From: Mimachlamys varia | Lineage: Eukaryota > Mollusca > Bivalvia > Pectinida > Pectinidae | DNA: 64,000 nucleotides | Assembly (NCBI GenBank): GCA_947623455.1 | Contig: OX392538.1 | Coordinates: forward strand, 24,985,001-25,049,000 | Reading direction: 5' to 3' | Shown here: piece by piece, positions 1 through 13,100 of the stretch | How positions within the stretch are numbered: the first letter of the stretch is position 1 | How the letters are laid out: every line of letters begins with the position of its first letter | Program-made: the position numbers and the translations under genes | The notes under the pieces: generated by a model | Databases searched by the model: none | Told to the model about the DNA's origin: nothing | What the model saw: only the letters and a program-made list of their open reading frames with translations

Positions 1-43
1 CTCTGAAAGATAAACAGAGACGGAAAAGGGTACGTAAAATAAG

Positions 44-365
44 ACTCTTTCATGACCAGGGGTGTACACCTTTGATCATGAAAGAGTATTTTTCTCTCAT
101 TTTAAACTACCCGAATAAGCTCAAAAGCCATGAAAATACCTTTTGACTTCCATTTTGAAAATGTTAACTTTTTCCTTGAGCTTTATTAAAGAAAACAAAT
201 GATACAGCGAGATTAAGCATACCCCCATAGTTTGCTAAATATAATTTATCCAAGCTTTTTAAGATACATGGTTAAAATATTGTGAAAGGTTTTAATTTCA
301 TCACGTCACCTTTTTGTCTTTTTGGCATCAGATTTTACCGTAATTTGTGACGTCACGTCATTGTT
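44..365. repeat. Dispersed repeat, copy 1, with a short hairpin
   Basis: Positions 44-87 form a hairpin (actctttcatgacc ... gatcatgaaagagt). The following 280 bases match 41310-41570 block by block, including 'aactacccgaataagctcaaaa' type sequence at 106-125, a 'gacagtgcgat'-like block and the 'gcatcag...ttaccgta' block. At the second locus the hairpin has much longer arms. The element type is unknown, and it may begin upstream of position 44. Confidence 0.6.
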
Positions 366-385
366 GCGCCATTGTGACGTCGCAC

Positions 386-425
386 TGTGGCTGTATTGCA
401 TGGATAAATGTGTAATACAACCACA
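386..425. repeat. Short imperfect hairpin
   Basis: Arms tgtggctgtattgca (386-400) and tgtaatacaaccaca (411-425) are complementary except at two positions, around a 10-base spacer. It directly follows the dispersed repeat. No function is assigned. Confidence 0.5.
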
Positions 426-867
426 GCAATTATAGGTGTAATGCCCTTGACAGGCCAGTATTACACACATAGAAATGAGAGAAAGATAGATACATGATAG
501 GTGAATCATTATCACTGCAAAATTAGAATGATACTAAAGAAATTGGTTCATCTTAAGGTAGGGGAGATAATTAAAAAAAAAAAAATATGTTAATACAAGA
601 TCATACAGCTTGTCCCTTATGGAGATCATACTAAAAGAATCAATTATAGGAAGCTTTATTTTCATGTATATAAAATCATACTTACCAGTTATTTCATAGC
701 TATTTGCATTACTTCTGAGCTATTATGAAAAACCAACCAACTGCTGAACAAGGTTTTCTGGTCAAGTTGGTTTGTAGTTTGTGAATTAATGGGTTTGACA
801 TCTAAGTTATTTGCAAACATTTTCTTCTGGCTATAAAGTATGATTTATGTAAATATTATTTTACCCA

Positions 868-1005
868 ACCAAAATATGTTTTTATGTGACGTTTCTGTGC
901 ATACGCTTTGTTGGTCATTAGTCTGATGAAGGTGACAGGGTACATATTGTACTAGTCATTGAACCATCACATAAAGACATATTTTGGTTGTGTAAAACAA
1001 TCTTA
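868..1005 (+). repeat. Dispersed repeat shared with 38660-38785
   Basis: Blocks such as ctttgttggtcatt, tgatgaaggtgacagg and catattttggttgtgtaaaa occur in the same order and spacing at both loci. This is a non-coding dispersed repeat of unknown class, in the intron upstream of the first visible exon of the UBX-LRR gene. Confidence 0.6.
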
Positions 1006-1058
1006 ACATTAGTTAACATCTTAGTACTTGCATCTGAGACCACACAGATTCTTTTTAA

Positions 1059-1162
1059 AATCAAATTAAGATGTATTATATCTTCAGGATCATGCCAGGG
1101 TTTCCAAATCAAATCTAGAATCAAATTTAGATGTGTTATATTTTCAGGATCATGCAAGAGTC
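1059..1162 (+). repeat. Tandem duplication of a 3' splice site (60-bp period)
   Basis: Bases 1059-1102 recur at 1119-1162 with a few changes, offset by exactly 60. Each copy has an A/T-rich tract, an acceptor (ttcag) and the exon start gatcatgc. The acceptors precede exon starts 1088 and 1148. The 60 bases between them are open in the gene's frame and would add 20 residues if the upstream site were used. Confidence 0.75.
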
Positions 1163-4100
1163 CTTAAAGAAATAGCAGATGACAGAGAGAAGCAGAAAAT
1201 GTTTCATCAGGGAGGAGGTACGCCAGAACCTCCACCGGCCGAGAAAAGTCCCAGTCCTCCCCAGGACAGTGCACCAGTAGAAAAAACACCACCTGCCAAA
1301 ACATCAACTCCAGCTGGAGGCAAATGTCTGCTGCAGGTAATTCATACTGAGATAGGGTCGAACGTTGACTGGAGCAAAAGAATATCTTGGCAGTTCAGTC
1401 TTTAACATTTTCCGTACTCATGACGCCTTGAGACGTCATAAAAAGGTACTCCTGTATCCTTCATGACGCCTTGAGACGTCATAAAAAAGTGCTCCCGTAT
1501 CCTTCATGACGCCTTGAGACGTCAAGAAAAACGTGTGTGTAACTCCCTCGTTTGGCGTGTTTGTACGAAGGAGTTTACTTACGAAATGCGTATTTAACAA
1601 ATAATAAATATCAAAAAGAAATTCAAAACATTCAATATTACTTATAGCAAGCTTAACTATTTGTTATAATAGTCGTTTTCACAGAAAACGGCAGGTTTTT
1701 ATCAAGTTCAGTCCGAGTTGTTTACACTGACAACAAAATGGCGGACCCGGATTTTACTTTCGATTTCAAGGCATTAATGACGGTAAATACGGCAAAAAAG
1801 CATTACAAACGTTAAAAAATATACAACGGAGTACAAATGATCGTCAAAATAAAACAAGAATATGTTTAACGTGTTTTCGCAACGAAATAAAAGGGTTACG
1901 ATGAAGTGATATTCCACACATATGTGACACGGTGAACAGATAAACAGTTCAACTTCCTGTCATTCTACCGGACGATTTCGTCATGTATTATCGTAGATAC
2001 TTGATAAACATGTTCTGCCGACTTCATACAATGCATTTCAACAAATAAATGACAACGTACTGGACATATAAGAACCAGACAGCCGTAAATCATCCTTTAA
2101 TCAAAGCGGTAGCATTCCGCCATGTGCTCTGAAAAGCGTCATGCGCAAAGGACGAACTGGTGATCACTTCCGGGTAGTGAGCGGGAAATTTAAACGAGTA
2201 CGGAAAGTTAATATGATTTAGTTTAATTTAGATTAATTTTGTATTTGTTGTTAATGAAAATCATTCAAGGATTAACTCAGATAATTTGCATAGCTCTGCC
2301 ACATTGATTGGATGTCTGAGAAGTGTGGCATGTGTTTAAGAATGGTCGTCAGATGGTAACATTAGTTTGTGGAACTACTATTATCATATGAATATCAGTG
2401 TAGACTGTAAATAAACTGATATATTATTTTAGTATAACTTTAACATGATATGTACAAGATAGGAATGAAAATCTAGGAGTTCTGTCAAATACAAACAAAT
2501 ATGTTCATTTCAGGAAAGTCAATTGTAACATCACAAAATCTCATGATTAATAGAAATACTTATATTAGCTATTATAGTGAAGTGTTTTGTATCTATAATC
2601 AATTTTAAATGTTTTCCTCAATTTATTTAACTCTGGTAACATTTGTAAAGTCACCTGTTTGTAATGTGTTTTATTTTTGTCTCCTTTTGTTTAGATCAGG
2701 ATGACGGATGGTGGGTCTGTACGTCAGTCATTTCCAGCCTCTGCTGGACTGAAGGAAGTGTGGCAGTTTGTGAAAACACATCAGAAAAGCTCCCTCACTG
2801 GAATGTGTTTGATTCAGGTACCTCATTAATAAATAAGGACAGTTTTCTCTACACAAATGTGTATGAAATATTGTGTATTTTCACTTTCTTCACACTAGGT
2901 ACAGGTATGTTGAGAGCTTCAGTTTCCTAGTTTAAAAATAAGGCAGTAACAAAAATTTCAAAATCCTGTGTGTCTTTAGAAATTACCTACAGCCATATTT
3001 AATAATTTATTTTGTAAGTATTTGTAAAGTAAAACCTTGAAACAATAATGCTACATAAGTGTCATCCTCTGAAACCTCTAATCAGGGAGATCTTCTTGAT
3101 TTCTCATCTCAAATCAGGGGAAAAGTTTGTAAACATTTTCCTCTGCATTGTTTAGCTCACCTGGCTCAAGGCGACTTCTTCTGATTAAAAAAAAGGCCTA
3201 GAGACATAATATTTGGCTAGTAGCTTCTCAGGAGCAATGGTAGCATTGCTACCATTTGTCCTGAGAAGTTATGTTGCATTATTAAATGGATTTGGCAATA
3301 ATTTATGAAGAACACAGGAAATTGGACATCAAACTTGTTGTTGGTAAACAAAAAGAAACACAAGGCATTATATTTAGGTTCTAACATGGTAAATATATTT
3401 TTGAATTAAGTTGACATTTAACATGGCAGATATAAAACAAGTTGGTCATAAAATATATAGTCTTTGAAAAAGATAGCATCCATCCAGTATTTACATTTGT
3501 AGTGATGTGGTGTTACAAGCCTTTACATTTGTAGTAATAGCTTCCCACTTCCCAGATGTTAACTTCAAGCTGAATAATGATCCACTAGTCAAGTTTAATT
3601 TTACATCAAACCAGTCCAACTTGAGTTAGAGCTTGTTTTTAATTGTTTTCAAGAATTTTAAATATTCTTAATAAAGAATTCTAAATAGGGCTTATAATAT
3701 CAATCTTGTGGCTAAAGCGTGGGAGGCACCTCTGCTCATGTATCATGGGTGGTGGTGTTAAAACCAGATTTACCTAACATTCCTTCTATTAATTAACTAA
3801 AACTAATTATTTGATGGATGATGGGGTCTCTGAAAAAGTGCCTCCCTCCCATATGGTAAATTCTGGAAAAGCTCTTATGAAAAATTCCACTGGTTTTCAG
3901 ACTAGCTTCATCAAAATACAGAAGCTTATAATATTGCCATGTCGTGTACTTACTTACTTATTATTATGGTTGTTGTTCTGTAATTATCATTATTCTGTGT
4001 CAGCCATTTCCTCACCGAGAATTTGGGGAAGCAGACATGGAAACGTCCCTACAGGAGCTCAGCCTGACACCCTCGGGGTCAGTAGTTCTTAGGAAGATAG

Positions 4101-7100
4101 AGAAGAAGGAGGCAACCACCAAACCTACAGGTAAGAGGTATATACAGGGTAACACAGGAACCAAAACTACAGGTAAGAGGTATATACAGGGTAACACAGG
4201 AACCACAACTACAGGTAAGAGGTATATACAGGGTAACACAGGAACCAAAACTACAGGTAAGAGGTATATACAGGGTAACACAGGAACCAAAACTACAGGT
4301 AAGAGGTATATACAGGGTAACACAGGAACCACAACTACAGGTAAGAGGTATATACAGGGTAACACAGGAACCAAAACTTGGGTAAGAGGTATATACAGAG
4401 TTAACACAGGATAAAGGAAATTATTCAACATTTTTTTTCATAATTTTTGGAATGTTTCAATGTTACCGTATTACTATATGATTTACTGTAAACCAAAGAA
4501 AAAATGGCATCTTCATTTCAAAGTAAAATACAAGTTTTTCCAATTGATGTTTCAAATAGGAATAAAACAAAGTTGTGAATAATCATTAGAAGGCATGACA
4601 AATATGGTTTCAGATCTTTAATTCATCAGAAAGGCAAAAAGTTGGTCAGATGGTGCAGTGGATGGCACACTTGCCTTTCACCGAAGTGGTCGGTATTTAA
4701 TAACCAGCTGATCAGACACGTATGTAAAGGTTTGGGGTCATCTGCCAGACCATGTGGGTTTTCTCTGGGTGCTCTGGTGTCCTCCCACCCAGGCGAACAT
4801 TGATATAAGTTGCATATCTTGTCTCATGATTATTGTCTAATGAATCAAGTTTATGTATATTTTGATATATATTCATCAGATATGGATACAGAAGAGTCGG
4901 ACGGTGCTACAGGATCTAACAAGTTCAGTGGTTTGACCTATGGCACACCAGGGGCCAAAGGAGGTTCTACAGGGCTCAGGTCTCTAGGGGGCAAGGGCCC
5001 ACCTCCTCCGATGCTGCCTCCAACCTTTGCTGCTGATGGTGGTGGAGGTGGCATTGGAGGGCCACAAAACCTACCTGCCGGAATGCCACAGATGCCACCT
5101 GTTTTGGGAATGAATCCACTAGGCATGCCCGACATTGTTCCCGGGCCGTCACAGTCCTGGGGTCAAGGTCATGTACTTGGACAGGAAGATGATCAGCCAG
5201 TTCTGCCAGATTTACGTATGTCAGAAAGTGCACTGGATCATGTTGGTCAATACCAGTGTCCTCCATTTTTATTCCCAGAGCCGACCATATTCAATGTAAA
5301 CACTGTCCACATAATTAAGTCTTTGACATAGTTTGATCAACCTATATATATAAAGATAAAGCATGAGAATACATTTCTATCCCTGACATGTTTGTATTTT
5401 AGTGGGTCAAAGTAATGGCTTGACTATGTTTTAGGTTTTAAAGGTATGGCATGATGAATTTTGATTTATATCAATGGACATTTATGATAATAAACTTAAA
5501 TCTGGACGTAGAATTGCTCAATGATCCAAGTGACCGATACAGACCCTCTAGGCCCCTTGTTTTGTTTGGTGATGTCATGTGTACCTTTACTTGCTGTTGA
5601 TCTAGATGAGGGTGCTGAACCAGACGAGGATGCTGGCGATGATGATGATGAGGGACCAGATGTTGTCCCTGGACATGGTCACTTTGGCCAAGGGTTTGGG
5701 ATGGGCGGAGGTGGTGGTGGCCTCCCCTGGGGTAAGGATTGTCTGTACAGATGTTAGCTATCACTTGTATATATTAACTTTGATGTCAAGTTGTATCAGA
5801 TTTAATATTATATTGGAATAATTTAATTTTGCATATTCCCGCAATGTTAAACTTTTTCAGGTGATATTGTATAACCTCAAAAATCAGACAACGCAAAAAC
5901 TGATGACGTCATTAACCACCATTTTGGCACGGTATTTTGTAATCAAATTTCTGATTGGTTGAAGCTGTTTTGCGGTGAAATTTATGCACACGTTTTTGTA
6001 TTTTGCAAAACCATTCAATTTTTGTTATTACAAATACGCAATCATTTTATAAGACTTATGTCTTATTTATGTATCTTTAGAAATCAAATTATAAGGAATG
6101 ACCACAATTTTTTTGAGGGTTAAGGTATATACCGAAAAAACTGTGTGCACTTTTTTGCATAAACTGCTTCGCGGATTTATGCAAAGTGCACACATTTTTT
6201 CGGTATATACCGTATAACCCTCAAAAAAATTGTGGTCATTCCTTAATTGTATTTTTGAGATGCTGTCAAACCTTGTTATCTTGAAGCTGACAGGACATTG
6301 GGAAAATTTACAGTCATCGATGAATTCCAGTAACACGAGTTTGAATGTTTAGTGTGAAATTTGGCTGAGACCAATACAATATTTAGTTGTATTATTATAT
6401 GATTAATTTTAAGGTCAAGGTGTATCAGTTTTGATATTATATTGGAATCTGGTTTTGAGATAATTGTATTGAAATAAATCTGAATCATAAGCAAATATCA
6501 TTCTTCAAAATGTAAAATTTTATAATCAGTACTAGCTGTCAATTTCATTAAGTTAGATGATGATTGAATCTGAATGCATTTGGCTTATTAATCAAATTGT
6601 TGTTGGAAGGTTTTACTTGAGGAATTTTGATGATGTGGATGTGTTTTGAAGGTAACAACATGGGGATGGGGTTTGGAGGAGGTGGCCACGCTGATGAGGC
6701 CTTCCAGGGAGTAGGGCAACGTCTGGTCCCAGAGGGACACCCCCAGCAAGTGGAGAACCAAAACAAGTCAGCACGGGAAATGGCATGTAAGAATCAGGGA
6801 CTCTTTCTATAAAAATGAAATCCTTTCAATGTTTGTGATTTGACACATGGTAACAATATCAATCAGCAAAAGTGTTGAGTCTTATGAAAGATTTATCTCA
6901 TTTCACTTCAAACATCCCAGAATAAATTCCACAATCCTTGAAACAAAATAAATGTTGCAATCGGAAACATCTATATTTCACTTGCACTATATATCAGTAC
7001 CATTGAAATCCACATTCAAGATTAATTGTCCAGCTTATCTTTTTCTCCATTGTGTTTCCAATTTGAAAATTCAAAATGGCTATAACCATGTCATTGTCAG

Positions 7101-10100
7101 TAAATATGCTTGAATCAGTGATCAATCTATAATCATTTTTCATATGTACTTTTCAATTGTATTGCCAAACTAATGTGTCCCACAGTGTTAAATTGAACCA
7201 TTTACCTGAAATTCATTGGATCCGTTCAAAATTCTACGAGTATGGGGCTAGGGATGTGCACATAGATCTATCAGTGTTGAATATAATTTATTATTATCAA
7301 AACATTTAATCTAAGACACTCAAATTAAAGACTTCAGTTCTACCAGGAATCAAACAATGACTTAAACAATGGTATAATAACTAATGGCGTCAAGTGAATA
7401 TTACACTTTCCAAGCAAAGTATTACTTGTATTTGATATGATCCATGTTTTATTACAGCTGAGAAAGCCAGAGAGAGATATGCCCAGCCAGCAGCAGCAGC
7501 TCCCGCGCTACCAGACAACCAGGCGGAGGGGGCTTCTTCTGCTTTGTTTAGTGTCCAACCCCTGTTCTCAAACTGTCTGTGTCATGTCTCCAGACGACTC
7601 AAGGACCCGCGCAATCAACTCTACTCCCTTGGAGGTCTGTCAGAGAGCCTGGCCCAGAGGCTGCTAGAATACCTCATCAAAAACAAACTCCTTACATCAA
7701 AGATACTCAACGCTTTCATCCCATGGTACAGTTGATACTATTGATTACAATAGCTTCTCAAGGTGCAGCCAAAAGTGTTGCCACTTAAAGGTTTGGAGGA
7801 CCTTGTGAGATGTTTTCAAAATTTGGTGTTCTATATTAAATATACAGTAGAACCCCACTTACTCAAAGCCAGTTCACTCGAATACCCCTCATTCGTTGAA
7901 CTGTATGTTTGATCCCGACTGAGTTGGTTCATATTCAACCAACCTTTGATTACTCGAATACCATGTATTTCCCGAACTATTGATCAGGTCCCCATGAGTT
8001 TGAGTAAGTGGGGTTTTACTGAGTTCAGAGTGACCCAATTCATAAGTACATTAATCTGTCAAAATCTGATAACGCATTAAAATTTTAATGTGCTTCGATT
8101 ATGTGACAATGACTGATGGTAATTACTGTATTGACATCCCAGTCATAGACATTTATATAATGCCTAATTTACTTAACACTGTAGAACATTTGTTTTATAT
8201 ACATTCCAGTTACCTCCGGAAGCTCATACTGGATTGTTACCCATACACCTCCAACGAACTGCTGATGTCAGCTAGGTAATAAAAGATTAGCTATGTTAAA
8301 ATTGATCACTCATGTATTTAATCACTTAACGTTACATTCCCCAAACCATATTGCAGAACAACATTTCTTTTGCACATTTTATTAATTATTAATTCCCCAA
8401 ATCATGTACCAACACAAACTTATTTTGCACATTTTTTTTTAAATCACAAATTCAGAAAAAATAGTTATAAACATGGACAATGCATAAGCTGTAACTGCAA
8501 CAGTACGTCATGAAAAATCCAAAGATGGTGACCGATTAAGTTGGTCCCGTTGCGGCTCATATCCGGCAATAAGCCCCCCCCCCCCTATTTTACTTCATTG
8601 AATGCATTGGTCCCCTGGGCTTTTTGCCGGGGAAATACGGTAGGTAGACAGAGAAATTTTTTAATCCTGGGTAAGTCATTTAGGGGTTGTCTCCAGGCTA
8701 AATCCTCAAAAATATTCTCACAATTGTTAAAAGATGTCTCTATTAATATGACACATTGGGACATTAATTTTTCTCTTGAACAATTTTAGGTCTTAAAAAA
8801 GGTATCTTGAAGTTAAAATGCTTACGATGAGTCCGACCCACTACACCATCATCAAAAGCAAATGAAATAAAAAGTGGAACTTATCGCAAGTAATCCTGGA
8901 TAAAGTTAACTAATAAAGATATTCATGATCTGTTCTAGAATAGCCAGATTAAGGAAAATTCATCTGTTCCTTTGCAAAACAAGAATGCACCTGTAAAGCA
9001 TTGGATAAATTGACAGTCTGTTGTACTCAATTGAACTTACGATATTGTGTTAGACAGATATATTACAGAAGTATTGTTTGCTGCAGTGTTATGCTGTTAC
9101 TTTTGTCCAATTAAATTTTCAATGTGGGACATAGCTGTCATACAGATTATATTTTCCTGTAAACATTTGACATCCCTGTGGACTGTGGAAATGCTTAGTT
9201 GCAAGATTGGTCCATGAAACCGTTCTTGTAACAAATGTTATGAGATTATCACCTCAGACAGTTCCTTTAACATTATTTTTGTGCTATTTGATCAATATTT
9301 TACTTTGTCACATACATTGTTTTCTCATCATTGAGTAATTAAAGTAACAATCTAAAGTACAGCTAATGTCTAAACTTAAAGCTTATTTTTCTGTTATTTC
9401 ATGGTTAAATTGTTCAGTATTTTTTACATCAATGTGCTCTTTCCTTTGTAGATTTCACACCCATTTGGTACACCTCAGTCTGCGGTCGTGTACACTTATT
9501 ACAGACGCTGGTCTCAAGCCCCTCGTAGGTAAGACAGTATAGTCTACTTCAGTATTTTCCACAACTCATTCTAAAATATGATGTTTGCATAAACGGTACT
9601 GAGGATAATGTAGCTGAAACTGTATTATTTACTTTATCTGTTGCTGCAGACAGTATGATTGTTTATTTTGCGACTAATGCAAGAATTTGTTGAGTGGTTA
9701 TGTAGTTTACATAACTAAAATTGATTTCTGATACTGTTTAACTCTCTCCGTACCGTTGTCGTATACAGACGACAAAAACATGACATCTCCTCCCCGTTGT
9801 CGTATACAGACGACAAACTAATTTGACGTTACATAACTTTTTGACAAGCTGGGTAAAGACGATGACAGATGAGTTTACCAATGAAATTTTACACAAAATC
9901 AACTGCGTCACGTTATAACAAACAATTTGATAGACGTAAAGTACATATTTTCTGTCATGTCACCCATTTAGATTGAATTTCACGTGAGATTCTCTGAAGT
10001 GTCATCACCAATGTAAACAACATGGCGGCAAATGCTTGCGCTGTACATAGCGGTACCACATTTCACGAACATATTGCTGTGAAATAAAGCTTTGTCTTCC

Positions 10101-13100
10101 AACTATAGAAGAACCGAAAAGAGCATTGGTCTTCCGGTATGAAATCCAGACTGGAATCGCGGTACGGAAAGAGTTAATATGTATAATCATTATACCCCCC
10201 CGCAACGAAGTTAGGGGGGGTATACTGGAATCAGCTTGTCTGTCTGTCCGTCTGTCCGTAGAAAAATGTTGTCCGGACAACTCCTCCTAAACTACTGGAT
10301 CGATTTCAATAAAACTTGGCAGTATTGTTGGGGACCATGTGTAGATGTGCATGCAAGGTTTCGTTTGTCAAAATTTTGGTTGCCATGGTAACCAGGTCAC
10401 TATACACAGGTTTCCATAATAAAATGTTGTCCGGACAACTCCTCCTAAACTACTGGATCTATTTCAATAAAACTTGGCAGTATTGTTGGGGACCATGTGT
10501 AGATGTGCATGCAGAGTTTCGTTTGTCAAAATTTTGGTTGCCATGGTAACCAGGTCACTATACACAGGTTTCCGTAATAACGTGTTGTCCGGACAACTTC
10601 CTATAAACCACTGGATCGAGTTTAATGAAACTTGGCAGTATTGTTGGGGACCATGTGTAGATGTGCATGCAGAGTTTTGTTTGTCAAAATTTTGGTTGCC
10701 ATGGTAACCAGGTCACTATACACAGGTTTCCATTATAATGTGTTGTCCGGACAACTCCTAAACTACTGGATCAATTTCAGTGAAACTTGGCAGTATTGTT
10801 GGGGACCATGTATAGATTTGCATACAGGGTTTCGTTTGTCAAAATTTTGGTTGCCGTGGTAATGAGGTGACTATACACAGGTTTCCGTAATAACATGATG
10901 TCTGGACAACTTCTTCTAAACTACTGGGTTATTTTCAATGAAACTTCGCAGTAAGTAATGTTGAGGATTACTATACACAGGTTAAAATACTTTCTTTATT
11001 CATTCAGTGAGTTTCACAAGTTGAAACATACATATGCATCCACATTGTTGATATGAAATCTACACTGTAATGTATGTAAGACCAAAGATGCCTTCTTTGT
11101 TTTTGTTTTTTAGATATGCGGTGATACATAGTAATATAAAATAATACATTATATAATGCATGTTATATACAACTTGTACTACATCATGTTTTTTTTCAAA
11201 AACATGTCAGACACCTCTAATAAGAGGTAGCGGGGGGGTATTAGTCAGCCATCGGCTTACAGTTCTAGTTGGTATCGTTTTACCTTTATTTATCTTAACT
11301 TGCATTGACATGAAAAGTTGAAGATGTCTATAGTATTCTGACCTTTTTATTCACAGTCTTAAAAAAATTAAAACATCTTGACTTGAGCAGTTGTAAGCAG
11401 TTATCCAACAAATGTCTGGCTGCCATTGCAGGTGAGTAGATCAGTGACAACAGTAGTTAATAATTATCATTATTACAACAATAGTTAAGTCATTACATTA
11501 TTATTTTTTTTACATTAAAGGCCCGATATACGTAACATCAAGAATTTTTTATGTGATTCTGAAAAAAATTTGGGGAAAAATCCAGTTGATAACCATGTAA
11601 AAATAAGCATAAAAAGAAGTAAACCTGATCCGTAACTAACAAAAAACTCTTGACGGAATAATCCAAAGAATTGAAAATAACAAGCTGAAATTAGAAGACA
11701 GTCAAAAATGGACACGTGTTTACAAATACTGAGTTTCAACTGCTGTTGTACCGGTAACCGCATAAGAATTCATCTTAAATATTGATATCAGTTAATCTTA
11801 ACTAAATCTATAAAATTAATATGAAAAGTTATTTAGGCTTGATTTTCACTTTAAGTTTTGCCGAAAGTTCCGTATATTGGGCCTTTAAAGAAAAAAGAAA
11901 ACCACATTTTTCTGGCTAATAGTAAGTATTTAGTGTCTGCATGAAAAAGTGCAAGAATTGTCACTGCGATGAATTTTAACAACATAATTGACCTGTTTTT
12001 GTTGTAGAGTTTAAGTGTCTGACAGCCCTGTCATTGGAGGAGACGGGGGTTACCGACACTGGGATGATCGAGTACCTAACATCATGTCCCACCTGTCTGC
12101 AACATCTAAATCTCAACAAAACACAAGTCACAGAGAAACTCATACCACACCTGAAAGGTAATTCACAACAACTAAGGGCTGTTACGGAAATAATTGTGTG
12201 AGGGAGGGGAGGGGGGCACCTGTATCAATAATCATGTGTGGTGTATTAAAACCAGATCTGCCTTCCGTTCCTTATATCACATCACTCAATATTTGATGGT
12301 AGTGGGGTATCTAAAGAAAATACCTGCCACCCTTCCCATATGGTTAAGCATAAACTAAGGTCTATCATGACCAAGTGGTTAAAGGTGTCTGACATTCTGC
12401 TACCACTAACCTTCCATATCTGGGTCATGGGTTTGAGGCCTACATAAGGGGCAGCCGCCAGGTAGTGGTCGGCAATAATTGGTCTGTTTTTCCCCCTAAC
12501 CTCGAATTAGCTTGTTTTGAAACTGTTATGAAAAATAGGTAAAATTTGATTTAATTAAGAGCTGATTAGGCCATTTACATTACAACCCAAATCTGTTGAC
12601 ATTTTTTTGGATTCAATTTTATTTATATATGTTTCAAATGTTTCTAGTTCATGAAGTTTCTCCATTAAGTACTTTCAATAAGTTAGTTTGACAAAATGCT
12701 GGATCATTCTACACATTGTTTTTTTTAAAAGAAAGTGGAAGAAAGGATTGAAAACAATACCAATGCACAATGTATGCTTCCCATAATTTTTTCCCCGAGT
12801 TCATAGATTTATTGTTTAGCATTATGTAAAACTTTATTTTTTTTTTTTTTACAGATTTACCAGCTCTTAAAAGTTTGTATTTGGAACATACACAGGTAAT
12901 ACAATTAAAGTCATTGAAGTTTTTAGCGACCCAAATATTTAATAAAACTTCTCCAATTTGCTAGGCAACTCAGTGTTGTCTCCCCTGGTTTTATGCTAGC
13001 AAGTATAATTTGTATCTTCAAGATATTATGAAAATATTTTTGGAAGTTGAGGGAAGGACCCATTTCATATTAGTCACAAAATGACATCTTTATCAGTTCA

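Noticed and set aside
4012..4431. Minus-strand repetitive ORF opposite the 42-bp array
   Set aside because: A repeat without stops in one frame is often open on the other strand too. There is no splice or start support, and the plus strand carries the real exon and donors.
4938..5266. Two minus-strand ORFs rich in Pro/Gly or His/Gln
   Set aside because: They are shadows of the plus-strand Gly/Pro-rich linker exon of the UBX-LRR gene.
8570..8588. C-run in an intron read as a possible regulatory element
   Set aside because: A simple homopolymer run in unremarkable context; no support for function.
10316..10862. Three similar plus-strand ORFs (about 77 residues) spaced 158 bases apart
   Set aside because: They are translations of the same tandem repeat unit and overlap each other. 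The repeat occurs elsewhere in decayed form, so they are not genes.
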